DNA of 64,000 nt from Pascua guehoae. Taxonomy: Eukaryota > Basidiomycota > Tremellomycetes > Trichosporonales > Trichosporonaceae. Shown piece after piece: positions 34,913-45,400 of the stretch. The translations under genes and the position numbers were made by a program. Position 1 is the stretch's first letter; each line of letters begins with the position of its first letter. The notes beneath the pieces were generated by a model. That model was not told the origin of the DNA, did no database searches, and saw nothing but the letters and a program-made list of their open reading frames with translations. The stretch covers positions 841,236 to 905,235 of the forward strand of contig BCJX01000010.1 in NCBI GenBank assembly GCA_001600415.1. Direction: 5' to 3'.

Positions 34913-36790
34913 ATGATGGACGAGCGGACACGCCTCAACGACACCTCGGCGCGGTCATATGACGCCACGGAGGACGTCAACGAAAACGGCTCGGTGAGTT
35001 GACTTCCTGTCCTCGGGGGTTGCGAGAGCGGGACGGGTGTGGACTAACCTTATCAGCAACGCAAGCACCACAATCTGGCCGGACTCCCAGCATGGCGATT
35101 CCGTCTTGCCTGCGTTTCGGTGTGGAGCGCAACCTTTCTGGCGGCATTCGATGGCACCGTTGTCGCTACGCTGTTGAGTGACATTGGATCGTCATTCAAC
35201 GCCTTCAACCTCGCCTCTTGGCTCGGTACGGCGTATCTCCTTTCCCTCTGCTGCTTTACGCCGGTTTATGGTCGCCTCTCTGATGCGTTGGGACGTCGGA
35301 ACGCGTTGCTCGTCGCACTCGTCTCGTTCACCGTCGGCACTCTTCTTTGTGGTATCGCTCCCAGCATGTACAGCCTGATCGGCGCGCGTGTCATTGCCGG
35401 CATGGGCGGCGGCGGCTTGACATCGGTGGGCTCGATTCTCCTGTCGGACCTCGTCGACCTTCGTCACCGCGGCATGTTCCAGGGCTACGCCAACCTCTTC
35501 TTCGCCATGGGCGCATCGCTCGGCGGACCCGTTGGCGGATGGGCCGCAGACCAGTTTGGCTGGCGTGTGGCGTTTACCGCTCAAATTCCGCTCCTGTTCC
35601 TCAGCATGGCCGCCATTGTCGCTTTTGTTCCTGCCGACCTTGGAGGACTAGTCGTCGATCCTGATGCGCCCGAAGAGTCTTGGCAGGACAAGCTCAAGCG
35701 CATCGACGTCCTTGGCTCGGCTCTCCTCGTTGTCTCTGTTGGCGCGCTCCTTCTCGGCGCTAGTCTCAAGACGGCCGCCCAAAAGCCCTCTGGAGGCGAG
35801 TACGGATGGGGTGACCCTCTTATCGTGGGCTTGCTGGTCACATCTCTGGTCTTCACAGGACTCTTCGTCGGTGTTGAAGGATGGTACGCGCGCGAGCCCA
35901 TTCTTCCGCTTGGCCTCCTCGGACGCCGTACCCCGGCTGCAGTGGCTGTCGCCAACCTCACCATGGCCATGTGCGTCTTCTCGTTGCTCTACAACGTCCC
36001 TCTCTACTTTACCGCCGTCCGTCTCCAGTCGTCGGCAGTTGCCGGTGCCCATCTGCTTCCTTATTCGCTTTTCATCGGATTCGGGTCCCTTCTCGCTGGC
36101 TATATCATGCGGTCAACTGGGCGCTACTACCCCGTGATGATAGGCTCGGGCGTGGTTGTCGCCCTCAGCTGTTACATGATTCTCTACTGGGACGAAAACT
36201 CGCCCGAATGGGTCACTTGGGTTGCGCAAAGCCCAAGTGGATTCGGATACGCAGGCGTCCTCACTTCAACGCTTGTTGCAATCATGGCGCACGTTCAAAA
36301 GGCAGGCCGCGGTGAAATGTGAGCTCCACAGGTGCATTCGGAAAGTCGTGGAAACTACTACAGGCTCAAGCCTCAACTGTGGCAGTCCCACGACTTTCCG
36401 AACGTACCTGCATTTGGTTACGGGCGTGAGTGGACACTAACCCGCAGCGCCGTTGCGACATCCATGACGTACATGTTCCGCACAATCGGCCAAGTACTCG
36501 GTGTGGCCTTCTCGTCGGCTCTGCTGCAGGCTACTTTGGAGCGTGACCTGTCCATCTCTGTTGGCGACGCGGACCTTGTCGACTTGATCCGTCGATCGAC
36601 CACCTCGATCCCAACACTTGCACCCGAGATTCGGGCAGCGGCTGTTGCGGCCTATTCGCATGCTCTTCACCGTGTCGGCGTATTCAACTTTGTCCTGGCG
36701 CTTGCTACAGTCGCCGTTCTGGCCTTGGCAGAGAACGAGCACATGCCCGAGAGTGTCATCCGGGAGGAAGAGGAAGAAGGACTCCTCTAG
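34913..36790 (+). CDS. MFS transporter, DHA2-like, related to vacuolar Vba/Fnx1 carriers
   Basis: Exons 34913-34993, 35057-36318 and 36448-36790 give 561 residues with about 14 hydrophobic segments. Hallmarks are the TM1 motif FLAAFDGTVVATLL, motif A YGRLSDALGRRN, RVIAGMGGGGLTSVGSILLSD, and motif C-like MGASLGGPVGGWAADQFGWR. The sequence is closest in my reading to fungal Vba/Fnx1 proteins, which take basic amino acids into the vacuole; DHA2 drug exporters are the alternative. The start has two ATGs in a row. Intron 2 (36319-36447) interrupts EI-AVATSMTYMFRTIGQ and contains a complete copy of the MITE-like element. The N-terminal exon is hydrophilic and would be cytosolic. Divergent neighbour: the PQ-loop carrier. 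Confidence 0.9.
36329..36410. mobile_element. MITE-like element, copy B, inside an MFS intron
   Basis: This 82-bp near-perfect hairpin starts CAGGTGCATTCGGAAAGTC and ends with the inverted equivalent GACTTTCCGAACGTACCTG. A CA dinucleotide flanks it on both sides. It starts 10 nt after the 5' splice site of the MFS gene's second intron and makes up about two thirds of that 129-nt intron. The host splice sites (GTGAGC, CCGCAG) and the CTAAC branch site lie outside the element. Confidence 0.8.
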
Positions 36791-37429
36791 GCAGTCGATT
36801 TTACCCTCACACATCAGCTTGCGACGTCTGTGAGGTTTTGGGAGGTGATTCTTGATTCTTCTTGTCCGTGCGGATTTGAGTACCCAATATATTATTTCTC
36901 GTGCAGAGCCCGAGCCACAATGCTAAAAGACACTATCCAAGCAAAAAGACACTATCTATTGCATACATAGCGGTTCTACATGGTACAGAACGGGCCGCAT
37001 TTATTACGCCGACGAAGAATATTTCTCGAACCGGAGCATGCTCAAGAGCGAGGACTACTGTCACTAGACGGAAACGAGTCGCGTAGAGGTATAGTACGAT
37101 ACTAGGGATAGAGATACGAGAGGACGGCTCTAAGAGCGCGTCGGGGTAAAACAATGATTACGTAATATTAAATCCCGTCATCACTGGACCTCGCATCCGG
37201 TGTTTGCGATCCAGTTCGAGTGCCATCGTCCATCCAAACTGGGGTATATGTTGGCGGTCCAACTTCGACGAGGCGGCCGGCGTCCGACTCTTGTTCGACA
37301 TCGACCGAGAGCGGCCCACGACGACGCGCCCGAGGAGCGCCCGAGCCAGCGGCAGCATCGGCGTTCGCGTTTCGGTTGCGACTAACAAGGTCGTCAGCGG
37401 CCATGCTCGTCGTGGTACGTCGAGCATGC
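36791..37429. other. intergenic between convergent genes
   Basis: This is the 3' flank of the MFS gene and of the ecto-TM gene. No gene is supported. The plus strand around 37.2-37.4 kb is open but matches the antisense of a Gly/Arg-rich frame and shows no domain. Confidence 0.5.
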
Positions 37430-39360
37430 TTACCGGTTTCTGTGCTCTCGGGTAAGGATCTCAATCATAGTAGCTGTGCCAACTGACGAAGTACCGGCCG
37501 AGGACGTGGTCTCGGACATCTCTGTCCTCCCATCGGTCCTCTCATCCGCTGTCCACTGAGATTGATTCCAAGCCTCTCCAGGAGCTGCGCCGGAGAGCGA
37601 ACTCGGTGCCATTACATCGGCACCGTCAGCAGCTGATTTGAGCCTCGGTGTGCCCAGTGACACGGAGGCGGATGGCGGAGCTAGCTGAGTGTATTGTCCG
37701 GTCTGCTGGCCTTCGTCCGAGAGGTCGATAACGGCCGGGTTTGCGCCTCGTCGTCTGCTGAGTGGGCATCGGTTATACCCATGCTGGTGCTGATTGTGTG
37801 CCTTACCTTCGCCGGCGGCGCATCAATAAGCAGAGCGCTAGCGCGATGACAATAAGACCCACGCCACCTCCCACCTGCGAGTTAGCCCAATCATGGCCAT
37901 CAAGTACCAGCAACCTACCGTCCCGCCAACAATTGCTCCGACATTTGTGACCTTTGCCGACCCAGCTGAACCGCCTTCCTGCCCGGCATCGTGTCCGACA
38001 GCTGTCGGGGTGTCGCTCGTTGTCGCGCTTTCCGAAGCACCACTGGAGCTGGAACTGGCTGTACTCGTGGCAGGCACAGTCCTGCTCCAAGGCTCGGGAT
38101 ACAGGGGGATCGCACCGAATCCAAAAGGGTCTGTCCTGATTGGTCAGATGGTGGCAAGGCTCAATGGCTGCTGATATACTCACACATTTGCAGTAATGTA
38201 ATGGAAACCACGAACGTGCTGGGTACCGCTTAAAACAGTGAGTGTGAGGGTATAGTTGACCAGAGGGTCGAGAACGCCAAAGTAAGACACTGCTGGAGTC
38301 GGCGAAGAAACGGACATGACCCTCTGGTGCGCCGTGAAAGACTGGACGGGTGGTCCAAACGGTGGCGGAGGGTCCAGCGTCATGTTAAACTGTGAGGTGG
38401 CATCGTCCAGGTCCCCATCCATGTAAAACCCCGCAGTGTTCACCGGAATGGCCATCTTGAGTACTCCCCCTGCTCCTCCGCTAAGGCTGTCTGAGTTTAC
38501 TGAACGTGTTAGTGGGGTCATCCAATACCTACCTCTTCATGCAGTGGAATAGGAACTTACTCTCTTGATTCCCAGCAGTCCAAGTCCCCTGGGCCTGTTG
38601 GAAGAAGCCGTTCAAGGACCCCGCGTCTGTAGTATTGATAGCAAGCTCAGACTTGACCGGCTTCACGCCGTTGAGCACAGCCCACTGGAACGTGCTGTTA
38701 GGTCAGTGGCATGTTGCAGTCGCTTGGTTCTCTCGGCTGTTAGGATCGAATGTCGTGTCCTGCTGTACGACACTCACAAGGATTGGAAACTGAACGACAG
38801 CCCCACTTCCCAGAGATTGAACGAGCCGTTCAATACATCAATCTTGACATCGTGGTAGTAAAGCGTGAGGTTGTCGTAGTTGAGCAAGGTGCTATGATCT
38901 GCCCAACCAAGCACTCCCGGGGGGATGGGCGCGACAGACAACGGCCCGCCTTGTGCCTGGGAATCGATGGAGACTTGGACCATTGTGCGCGGAGTTACGT
39001 TTGAAATAATACACGTGCGTCGGCAAAGTCGTGAGACTGCTACGCGCTCGAGCCTCACAGTGGCGGTCTCACGACTTTCCGAACACACCTGTATCGAAGG
39101 CTGTGCCAACGAAGCTGAAGGAAAAGCTCATCGGGTCCCCCTCTGGCGCACCGCCACCCCCTTGGCCTAGGTGGCTCGTGTTGGAAGTGGATTGTGGTCC
39201 AAAGCCTTGCACATTCGCGATACTTCGAACGCCAAACGGTGTGCTGGTATACGTGCTGTTCCACTCTGTTGAACCGGGGGACTCATGCTGGATGATGGAG
39301 GACATATCCGTAAATGACATGCTGGCGACATTGTACGCGCCCGTGTCGGTGGCAACCGAA
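37430..39360 (-). CDS. single-pass membrane protein (ecto-TM family, paralogue 2), 5' end missing
   Basis: Predicted exons are 39089-39360 (start not found), 38778-38973, 38561-38694, 38184-38499, 37919-38135, 37807-37874 and 37430-37758; all phases agree. The extracellular part has two modules. The first contains FTDMSSIIQ and MSFSFSFVGTA, resembling the lectin-like ectodomains of basidiomycete single-pass proteins. The second contains TLDPPPPFGP and NYTLTLTVLSG. A Ser/Thr-rich stalk, a TM helix (GLIVIALALCLLMRRRR) and a cytosolic tail of about 110 residues ending near SSVGTATMIEIL follow. The frame runs into a poly-C tract (39361-39376) with no signal peptide. The first in-frame ATG (39318-39320) would give an intracellular start, so I think the 5' end is lost or misassembled. 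Intron 1 contains MITE copy C. Confidence 0.6.
39012..39091. mobile_element. MITE-like element, copy C, forming a 5' splice site
   Basis: This 80-bp hairpin is bounded by CACGTGCGTCGGCAAAGTC and the inverted end GACTTTCCGAACACACCTG, with TA on both sides (39010-39011 and 39092-39093). On the gene's strand the terminal CAGGTGTG supplies the exon end CAG and the donor GTGTGT (cut between 39089 and 39088). The element thus makes up most of the 115-nt intron 38974-39088. The acceptor lies outside it. Confidence 0.75.
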
Positions 39361-39376
39361 CCCCCCCCCCCCCCCC
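39361..39376. repeat. poly-C tract (16 nt) at a junction between gene fragments
   Basis: Sixteen C residues separate the truncated ecto-TM gene (-) from the monooxygenase fragment (+). It may mark a rearrangement breakpoint or a collapsed assembly join. Confidence 0.9.
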
Positions 39377-39399
39377 TCGCTCCTCCCACTAACACCCAG

Positions 39400-39679
39400 C
39401 AATGGCCGACGCAATCGACTTCGGCGTCGCCCTCCTCCCGCTCCCCTGTGGCCCCACCCTTCCCACTAACCCTCCTCCCCCTCCTCCCCCTCCTCATCCC
39501 TTCCCGCTCCTCCCCTCCACCGGGGGTTTTTTTTTTTCACACCCACCTCGGAACCGGTGTCCACACCCACCCCTGCAGCCCTCCACGCCGCCCTACGCAC
39601 CTTTGAGGCGCAGATGATGGCCCGCGCACGTCCCGAAATGGCCGGGTCAAAGGAGAACATGGCACTCGCAGTAGCGTAG
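39400..39679 (+). pseudogene. 3' fragment of an FAD-dependent monooxygenase-like gene
   Basis: After a good acceptor (CACTAACACCCAG) the frame reads MADAIDFGVAL. If the GT at 39448 is joined to the AG at 39578, it continues LHAALRTFEAQMMARAR, ending MALAVA and a stop at 39677-39679. This is the pattern at the C terminus of flavoprotein aromatic monooxygenases (an NMAMADAxDLGxAL helix, then an LRxFExxMxxRA helix). Everything upstream of that last part is absent: 24 bp before the acceptor lies a 16-C tract and then the opposite-strand ecto-TM gene. The intron also holds C-rich and T-rich runs. I read it as a gene remnant at a rearrangement point. The match is by motif memory only. Confidence 0.4.
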
Positions 39680-40163
39680 CGTGACATCGTCATAATTTTC
39701 CGGAGGCACCTGTACAGTGCCTCTCAACGTTCGGTGCGCGACGCGACGCCGGACGATGGCCATTACAGCTGAGGTTTTAATCAAAAACATCACTGTTTCA
39801 CCCTGCGCCCACGGTGCAAGCCCCATTGCCCCCAACGACTCTCGGGCCCCCAACTCTCGACCCAAGGAAGCGTTCGCATAGCGGGTGAATATCGAGGTCA
39901 CTGATTGTCCAACCCCTGCCAAGTCGTTGTGGCTGTGCGTAACAGGGTGCACGCACCACCCCACATAGGTTTATTCGAAATGGTGTAGCAATCACCCAAC
40001 TACCGGTACGACATCGCCCGACGAGGAGGAGTCAATCAGATATTTGACCTGGGGCCAGGGGCGAGGACATGAAATGTCGCGTCGCTGTCCTTGGTGTTTA
40101 TCACATCGCTCTGGGCCGAGTCGCGCACGCAGCGTACGTGGGAGCACGAGCTGCCGTTGTGCG
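39680..40163. other. intergenic with a MITE right end
   Basis: The sequence at 39688-39712 (ending TTTTCCGGAGGCACCTG, then TA) matches one terminus of the MITE-like family. No matching left end is visible, so it is a remnant. No gene is seen in the rest. Confidence 0.5.
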
Positions 40164-40246
40164 GGTTTGATCGTATAAAGGCTAGTACACAAGATTCTGA
40201 TTGCGAGATCATTCTTGTAATCTGGGTTCGATTCCCAGTCAGACCT
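40164..40246 (+). tRNA. tRNA-Gln (CUG) with an 11-nt intron
   Basis: The acceptor GGTTTGA pairs with TCAGACC; the anticodon stem is CAAGA/TCTTG, the T-arm CTGGG-TTCGATT-CCCAG and the anticodon CTG. Removing 11 nt at position 37/38 gives a 72-nt tRNA. It differs from the 19.5-kb copy by two D-loop bases, one acceptor base and the intron. A TTTTT run follows about 40 nt downstream. It heads a cluster with three tRNA-Lys genes. Confidence 0.92.
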
Positions 40247-40699
40247 ATGTGCAGCACTGTGTCTTCGGGATGGCACTGCTTCGTTTTTGCTTCAGCACAG
40301 CTCGCACCGGCCGACTTGGTGGCATGTTTTGTCCACTCTGCCTGGAGATGATCGGCTTCCCTGGTGTTATCTTTCCACCTGCCGAAAATGACACATTCTT
40401 CATCCATGTTGTGCCCAAAGCCTGTACAGCTCTACAGTGGGTGCTGACGACATTCCGCTGCCACATCTTGCCTTTCGGCTGGGGCAAACGTGCTACTTTC
40501 GGATTCGGCCCTTTGGTGAGGTCTTGCTCTTGCACCGTCTCATTACACCCTTAATCGTCAACAGGGAAATTACTTGTGCTCAGCATCGTGCTGCGTCTCC
40601 CTCTCTGTTTCGGTGAGGCGAAGAACCAGGCGAGGGACTCGAGGTCGAGGGCGACGGGGTGTCTAGCGCAATGAAACACGCCACCAACAGCTGTTGACT
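40247..40699. other. spacer in tRNA cluster
   Basis: No gene is seen. The last 40 bp share scattered blocks (CACCAACA, TGTTG) with the 5' flanks of the next two tRNA-Lys genes. Confidence 0.5.
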
Positions 40700-40790
40700 G
40701 CCCGTTTATATCAGTCGGTAGATAGTTTGACTCTTACTACCATGAGTGTAAGCAATCAAAATGTCATGGGTTCGAGCCCCATAATGGGCT
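40700..40790 (+). tRNA. tRNA-Lys (CUU) with an 18-nt intron, copy 1
   Basis: The acceptor GCCCGTT pairs with AATGGGC, the D-stem TATC with GATA, the anticodon stem is TTTGA/TCAAA and the T-arm is ATGGG-TTCGAGC-CCCAT. The anticodon is CTT. An 18-nt intron lies one base after the anticodon. The D-stem is AT-rich compared with the usual GCTC/GAGC of tRNA-Lys, but both sides changed together so pairing is kept; it also alters the internal A box. A TTTTT terminator follows at 40795-40799. Confidence 0.92.
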
Positions 40791-41305
40791 ATCGTTTTTG
40801 TTCTTCATTGGGGCTTGGGTCCACATGCCACTGCGACGGTGTGGAACGGCATGCTGCAGGGCATGGCATGCCATCGGTCCATTTGGTATTTGGTTAGTGA
40901 TTGAGTATGATGGCCAGCGCTCCTCGGTGCAACAGACCGCTTTTAACTTGGCTCTGAGGTGCCGCTCATTAAAGGCCCATCGGTGGCGAATGGCGAGATT
41001 GACCAACCAGCTTGAACAGGCATCTCGGCGCCCTTCAGCGGGTCTTGGCATCCACGGCTGTAGTCTAGCCTTCTGCCGTTGTTACGAGTCCTTCCAAGTG
41101 GCGTGGGGGTCTATAGAGACATTTTTGAACACGGACGGTGAGCCTCAGTGTCAGTGACTGAGGATTCATTGATGCGTTGCTTGTTTTCCCGACTTGGTGC
41201 CCGTTAGCATGGTGGGGGGTGATTTTTTGAGCGTGCATGGTTGTAGGAAGCTCAGACGAGCCGCTTGCTGTGGCAATGCCACCCGACACCAACAAGTGTT
41301 GTCTT
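40791..41305. other. spacer in tRNA cluster
   Basis: No gene is seen. The first about 25 bp (ATCGTTTTTGTTCT) are repeated after the second tRNA-Lys gene, so the duplicated unit is larger than the tRNA itself. Confidence 0.5.
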
Positions 41306-41396
41306 GCCCGTTTATATCAGTCGGTAGATAGTTTGACTCTTACTTCCACGCGTGTAAGCAATCAAAATGTCATGGGTTCGAGCCCCATAATGGGCT
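41306..41396 (+). tRNA. tRNA-Lys (CUU) with an 18-nt intron, copy 2
   Basis: The mature part is identical to copy 1 over every stem and loop I compared. Only the 18-nt intron differs, by a few substitutions. The anticodon is CTT. The T run lies at 41400-41404. The matching 5' and 3' flanks show a local tandem duplication with a period of about 600 bp. Confidence 0.92.
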
Positions 41397-41897
41397 ATCG
41401 TTTTTGTTCTGCATTGGGCCTCGGTCCACGTCGACGTGGACGGTCCGAAAGGAAGCGTTCTCTGCACCAGTGTGATGTATTCTGAGAGCCCAAAACACCC
41501 CTGCAGTGATCATGTCTCAGCGCCTGTGTGCTGGGGCGCAATTTTGTACATGCTAGGTGTTGCTGGGCGTAGACAAGGGCGCAAGCCGGGCGATTACCGC
41601 CCCTGGGAGTTGTGGCTTCGGCCGCCAGAGTCTCGCAGCCCGACACAGTACGGCACGAAGCGTACATCACATGCTTGTTGATGAGAGCACCCGAACGTGT
41701 CCCCAGCCCTCATCCTCTTGTCGTCCTTCCACCACCCAGACTAGGGCCCTGGTCTACCAAGTCGACATCAAAGTCACGCCGCCCTTGGCACCCACACACG
41801 TTCGCAATCCAGAGTCGCAGACAATGACATGATGGTGGCGACCCCAAACGAGCACCTTGCCGTGGCGATGCCACTAGGCATCAACAGGTGTTGACTG
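41397..41897. other. spacer in tRNA cluster
   Basis: No gene is seen. The block just before the next tRNA (GCGATGCCACTAGGCATCAA) is related to the 5' flank of copy 2. Confidence 0.5.
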
Positions 41898-41988
41898 GCC
41901 CGTTTATATCAGTCGGAAGATAGTTTGACTTTTACTACCATACCAGTAGAAAATCAAAATGTCACGGGTTCGAGCCCCGTAATGGGCT
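41898..41988 (+). tRNA. tRNA-Lys (UUU) with an 18-nt intron, copy 3
   Basis: The same body as copies 1 and 2, but the anticodon is TTT. The T-stem pair T-A is replaced by C-G on both sides (ACGGG/CCCGT), and one D-loop base differs. The intron is again 18 nt with a different sequence. TTTT follows at about 41994. Together with copies 1 and 2 this array supplies both lysine isoacceptors from one ancestral gene. Confidence 0.9.
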
Positions 41989-42458
41989 TCCTCTTTTGGT
42001 TATTGCAGTGCCGCGAGTTCCACCACCCGACCTCGAACAGCCCCCAGCTGGTCAAGAAGGGAGATGGCATCCCGAACGGGGTCATTCGCCTACAGTCATA
42101 CAGCCATGTGACACCAGTCCAGCCCATGCTCGACACCGTAGCCATCCCTGCTGCCTGTGGCCTAGGGCAAACGCAAGTCGTTCATTTCTGTACTCATACA
42201 GCCTCGGCGCTCACACTATGCTCTGCACAGCTGGACGCCAAGGCGAAAAATATACAAGCCCACAACGTGCGGTCCGGCGGATATACAGCAGACGCAACCT
42301 GTCGACATCCACACGCCGCTCTGCACTCATCGTGACCTCTTTCTTCTCCAGTCATAGGGACGATAATAAGCACCCCTGTGGCACTTCCCAGCCTCCCCCA
42401 CACACCTTTCTCCATCGACGACGACTTTCGCCAGCAAAGCCGGGCCACACGAACATCT
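41989..42458. other. intergenic, no supported gene
   Basis: This lies between the tRNA array and the 3' end of the membrane-protein gene. No feature is seen. Confidence 0.5.
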
Positions 42459-45400
42459 CTACGCACTCCCCATGTAAGCCTCAGTCTTGTGGGCAATATG
42501 GTCAAAGCTTGTCTTCCACACGCTAGGCTTGAGGACCCGCCCGGTCTTGATGGCGCGGCGGACGTAGATGTCGGCCCAGATCGAGGTAGTGAGGAGCTGC
42601 CCGTCAGTCATGCCAAGCCTTGAGGGGCACTATATTTAAATAGGAACAAGGACGTCGTGGGATCCAGACGGCCCCCTTTGCTGGTGGTACAGGTATGCGC
42701 CCTACTCACGAGCGCAAACTCGACGATGAACGTCATGGTGATGGCGCCAAAGAGCCTGTTGACATTAACACGCTGTGTGGGCAGTCGTACTCACCCGTAG
42801 TTCATGTTGCTCTTGATATTGAACGTTACGAAGAAGGCGGCGATGGCGTTGATGTAGAGTACGGGGAGGGTGAACCTTTCGGCAATGTAGTACACGAGGC
42901 AACTCTGGGGGGAGACGCGTTCGACGACGAGGCTGCTGTCAGACTGGCACTGCTTTTTCGGTCTCTATTCCTAGTTTGGCAAGGCGATAGCAAGCTTGTA
43001 AGCTTGCCCCCTCTGTTGGAATGGTAGTCACACGCTAATAGTACTCGGTTCTCCATTGTGCAGTGGCCGAGGTCTACGACACCTTGGGCCCACGATAACC
43101 GAGCCCTCAACTCCCACTCACTAGGTCGCGACATAGAGAACGCCGGCCCCGGACACGGCCGCGGGATACACATCAATACCGCGCTGTGCTCCGAGTCAGC
43201 TTGTAACCGTCCATCGTACCTACTCGTGCTGGCCACGACGGCACTGACGGCGAGGTGCGCGATGCACGAGACGCCGACGGCCAGGAAGAAGAGCCTGTGG
43301 ATGTCGGAGGGCAACATGTGGCAGCGTAGACGGTCCAGTAGAGTGGCCAAAGTGGAACAGAGTACTGTATACAGCGAGTGTGCGTCTCGCGCATGCCGTG
43401 ATGCACCTTCTTATCTGATTGTGGACACGACCCAAGTGCATGCATGCACATGCACAGCCTCCCGCCAAGAATGCTACTGTTATTGCCAAGAGCGCGACCA
43501 TTCCACAGAGCAGAGTAGCACAGTGGCAGCGTAGGACCGTCTTTTGCCAAGGGCGGTCGTGCCTCGCCGCAGATGCAGCGCCTCAATGTGGTCGCATACC
43601 GTTCCTGAATTCCAATCCAGCAAATGTGGTCGGTCGTGCGAGTGGTTCTTTGTCTCGACCGTGGCCACCGTGCGCGTCACAGGAACATGCTTATATTTGG
43701 CATGTGGACGGGCCCCCCCCCGGGGGGGGGGGGGGGGCTTCGGATGCTGTGCTGGTGCTTGGTGCTGCGGATGGCAAGGCATCAAGCATGCGCCAGAGGT
43801 GACCTGTCACTACATTCCGCAAATAACAGACGAAACCGACAGGATGCTCTGGGAGAACAGGGTCAGTCAAGCCAAATGGCCTGGAGGCGGTGCGAGATCG
43901 AGGTGCCAGATCGCGGTGCTGAGGGCATTAGTGGCCGCGCCACACTCACGTTGCCAAAGACACGACTTGGACTCGGTAGCCCCTGTCGGCTTGCCGTGGC
44001 GTGCTCGAGTTTGATCTTGGCAAACTTGGAGGCATCTCGTCCTCGTGACATGGATGCGATGCACTGCCTCGAGTACTTAATGACCAGGTAAAGGTTGCAT
44101 GTAGGGCAGCAGAGCAACGGTGCGACGATCATAGCAGACTCATCCAGCCTTGCCGTTCTTGCCATCTTGTGCTTCGACGCCAGGGGGGGTTACTACACTG
44201 AGGATGGATCTTGGGCCCCGGCCATCTACAGGTGTGTCTGGAAAGTCTTGAGAGTACCATTTTGAGCTCGGCGTGGTCCAAGCTGCGCATGGAGACTTTC
44301 GAGACCAATGAAATGGCACAGCAAGTGGACACACTGATGTTTCCTGCTGCTTGTATCTCACATGTCCTGGGTGCCCCCCTGTATACTCGCCTACCGTAGC
44401 TTAGTGTGGTATCCTCCCGTCGGGACCAAGAGAAAAATGTTCCCATTCCAGAGCCGTCTAGCTTGGCGAGTTGTTGTATAGACGCACGTCTGTGGCAGAC
44501 CCATGTCTGGGTGCACCCGCCGCGCTGTCCACCGTCACCCTCCTAAGGGTCGAACACTCTATCCCCCTCCTTCATGCTACTTTATTCCCCTTGTCTACAA
44601 CACCAGTTACGTCCTACCCAAAAAGTGGAGCGTGGTCAGAGTGCACCATCAGATCTCTGCCAGAGGTAGGTCAGAACCGACCTTGGCACGGTCGTCCTCC
44701 ACGCTGAAACAACAGGCGGGTCGCGTATTCCTCCTTGACAGTTAGTTCACGGAATCCTGCTCTTGCGAGGACCCGCTGTCGAAATGGGTGCCACATACGA
44801 AATGTCGAGACGCTTCAGTTCACCTTGCCGCGACGTAGAAGAGTCCTCTTTGTGCTCCTGCTTTCCGAAGGGCGGAGGAAGGAAAATTCTCCCTTGACCG
44901 CCAGCGCTAGGTGGTTACTTTTCGTGGCGGAGAGTCATATGGGGGAAACCCAGGCGTTACCGCTTGTTGTTTGACAAGCTGGTCTGAGCGCCGTCAGTGA
45001 CGTGTGGAAGATATCAGCACGGACAAGAACTGGTTCCACCCATAGACGGTGTTCCCAGATATCTTGCCACTCCCTCAGTCACCATTGAGGACCAAGCAGA
45101 AAATGCTGCCAGGGATGGCAATCACGTCCCTGAGTTTGACACGGGGATACGGTAATATGCCAATTATCGATCCTCATCCAGCCCTCATGATTCACCTTGA
45201 CGGAGGGACACGTTGATGGCTGTAAATGTGTGACTTTGTCAACACTATGACCCCCTTCCCCGCTACTTGCCAAGGAGCTTTATGTGTCATGTCGTTGCGT
45301 CGTGATCCAGGCATCAGACTGGACGTCTCGAGGATGAGTGTTGTAATGGTACACGCTCTCAGCCGCGTTCCGAGCAGTTCATGAAACGAATGCGCCGAGT

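Noticed and set aside
37164..37486. open frames on both strands downstream of the MFS gene
   Set aside because: They are Arg/Ala-rich with no domain and lie in the 3' region between convergent genes; likely non-coding.
43505..43625. tRNA-like string (GTAGCACAGTGGCAGCGTA with a later GAATTCCAATCC)
   Set aside because: The D-arm resembles tRNA-Met, but acceptor and anticodon stems do not pair and the B box is poor. It also lies within a predicted intron.
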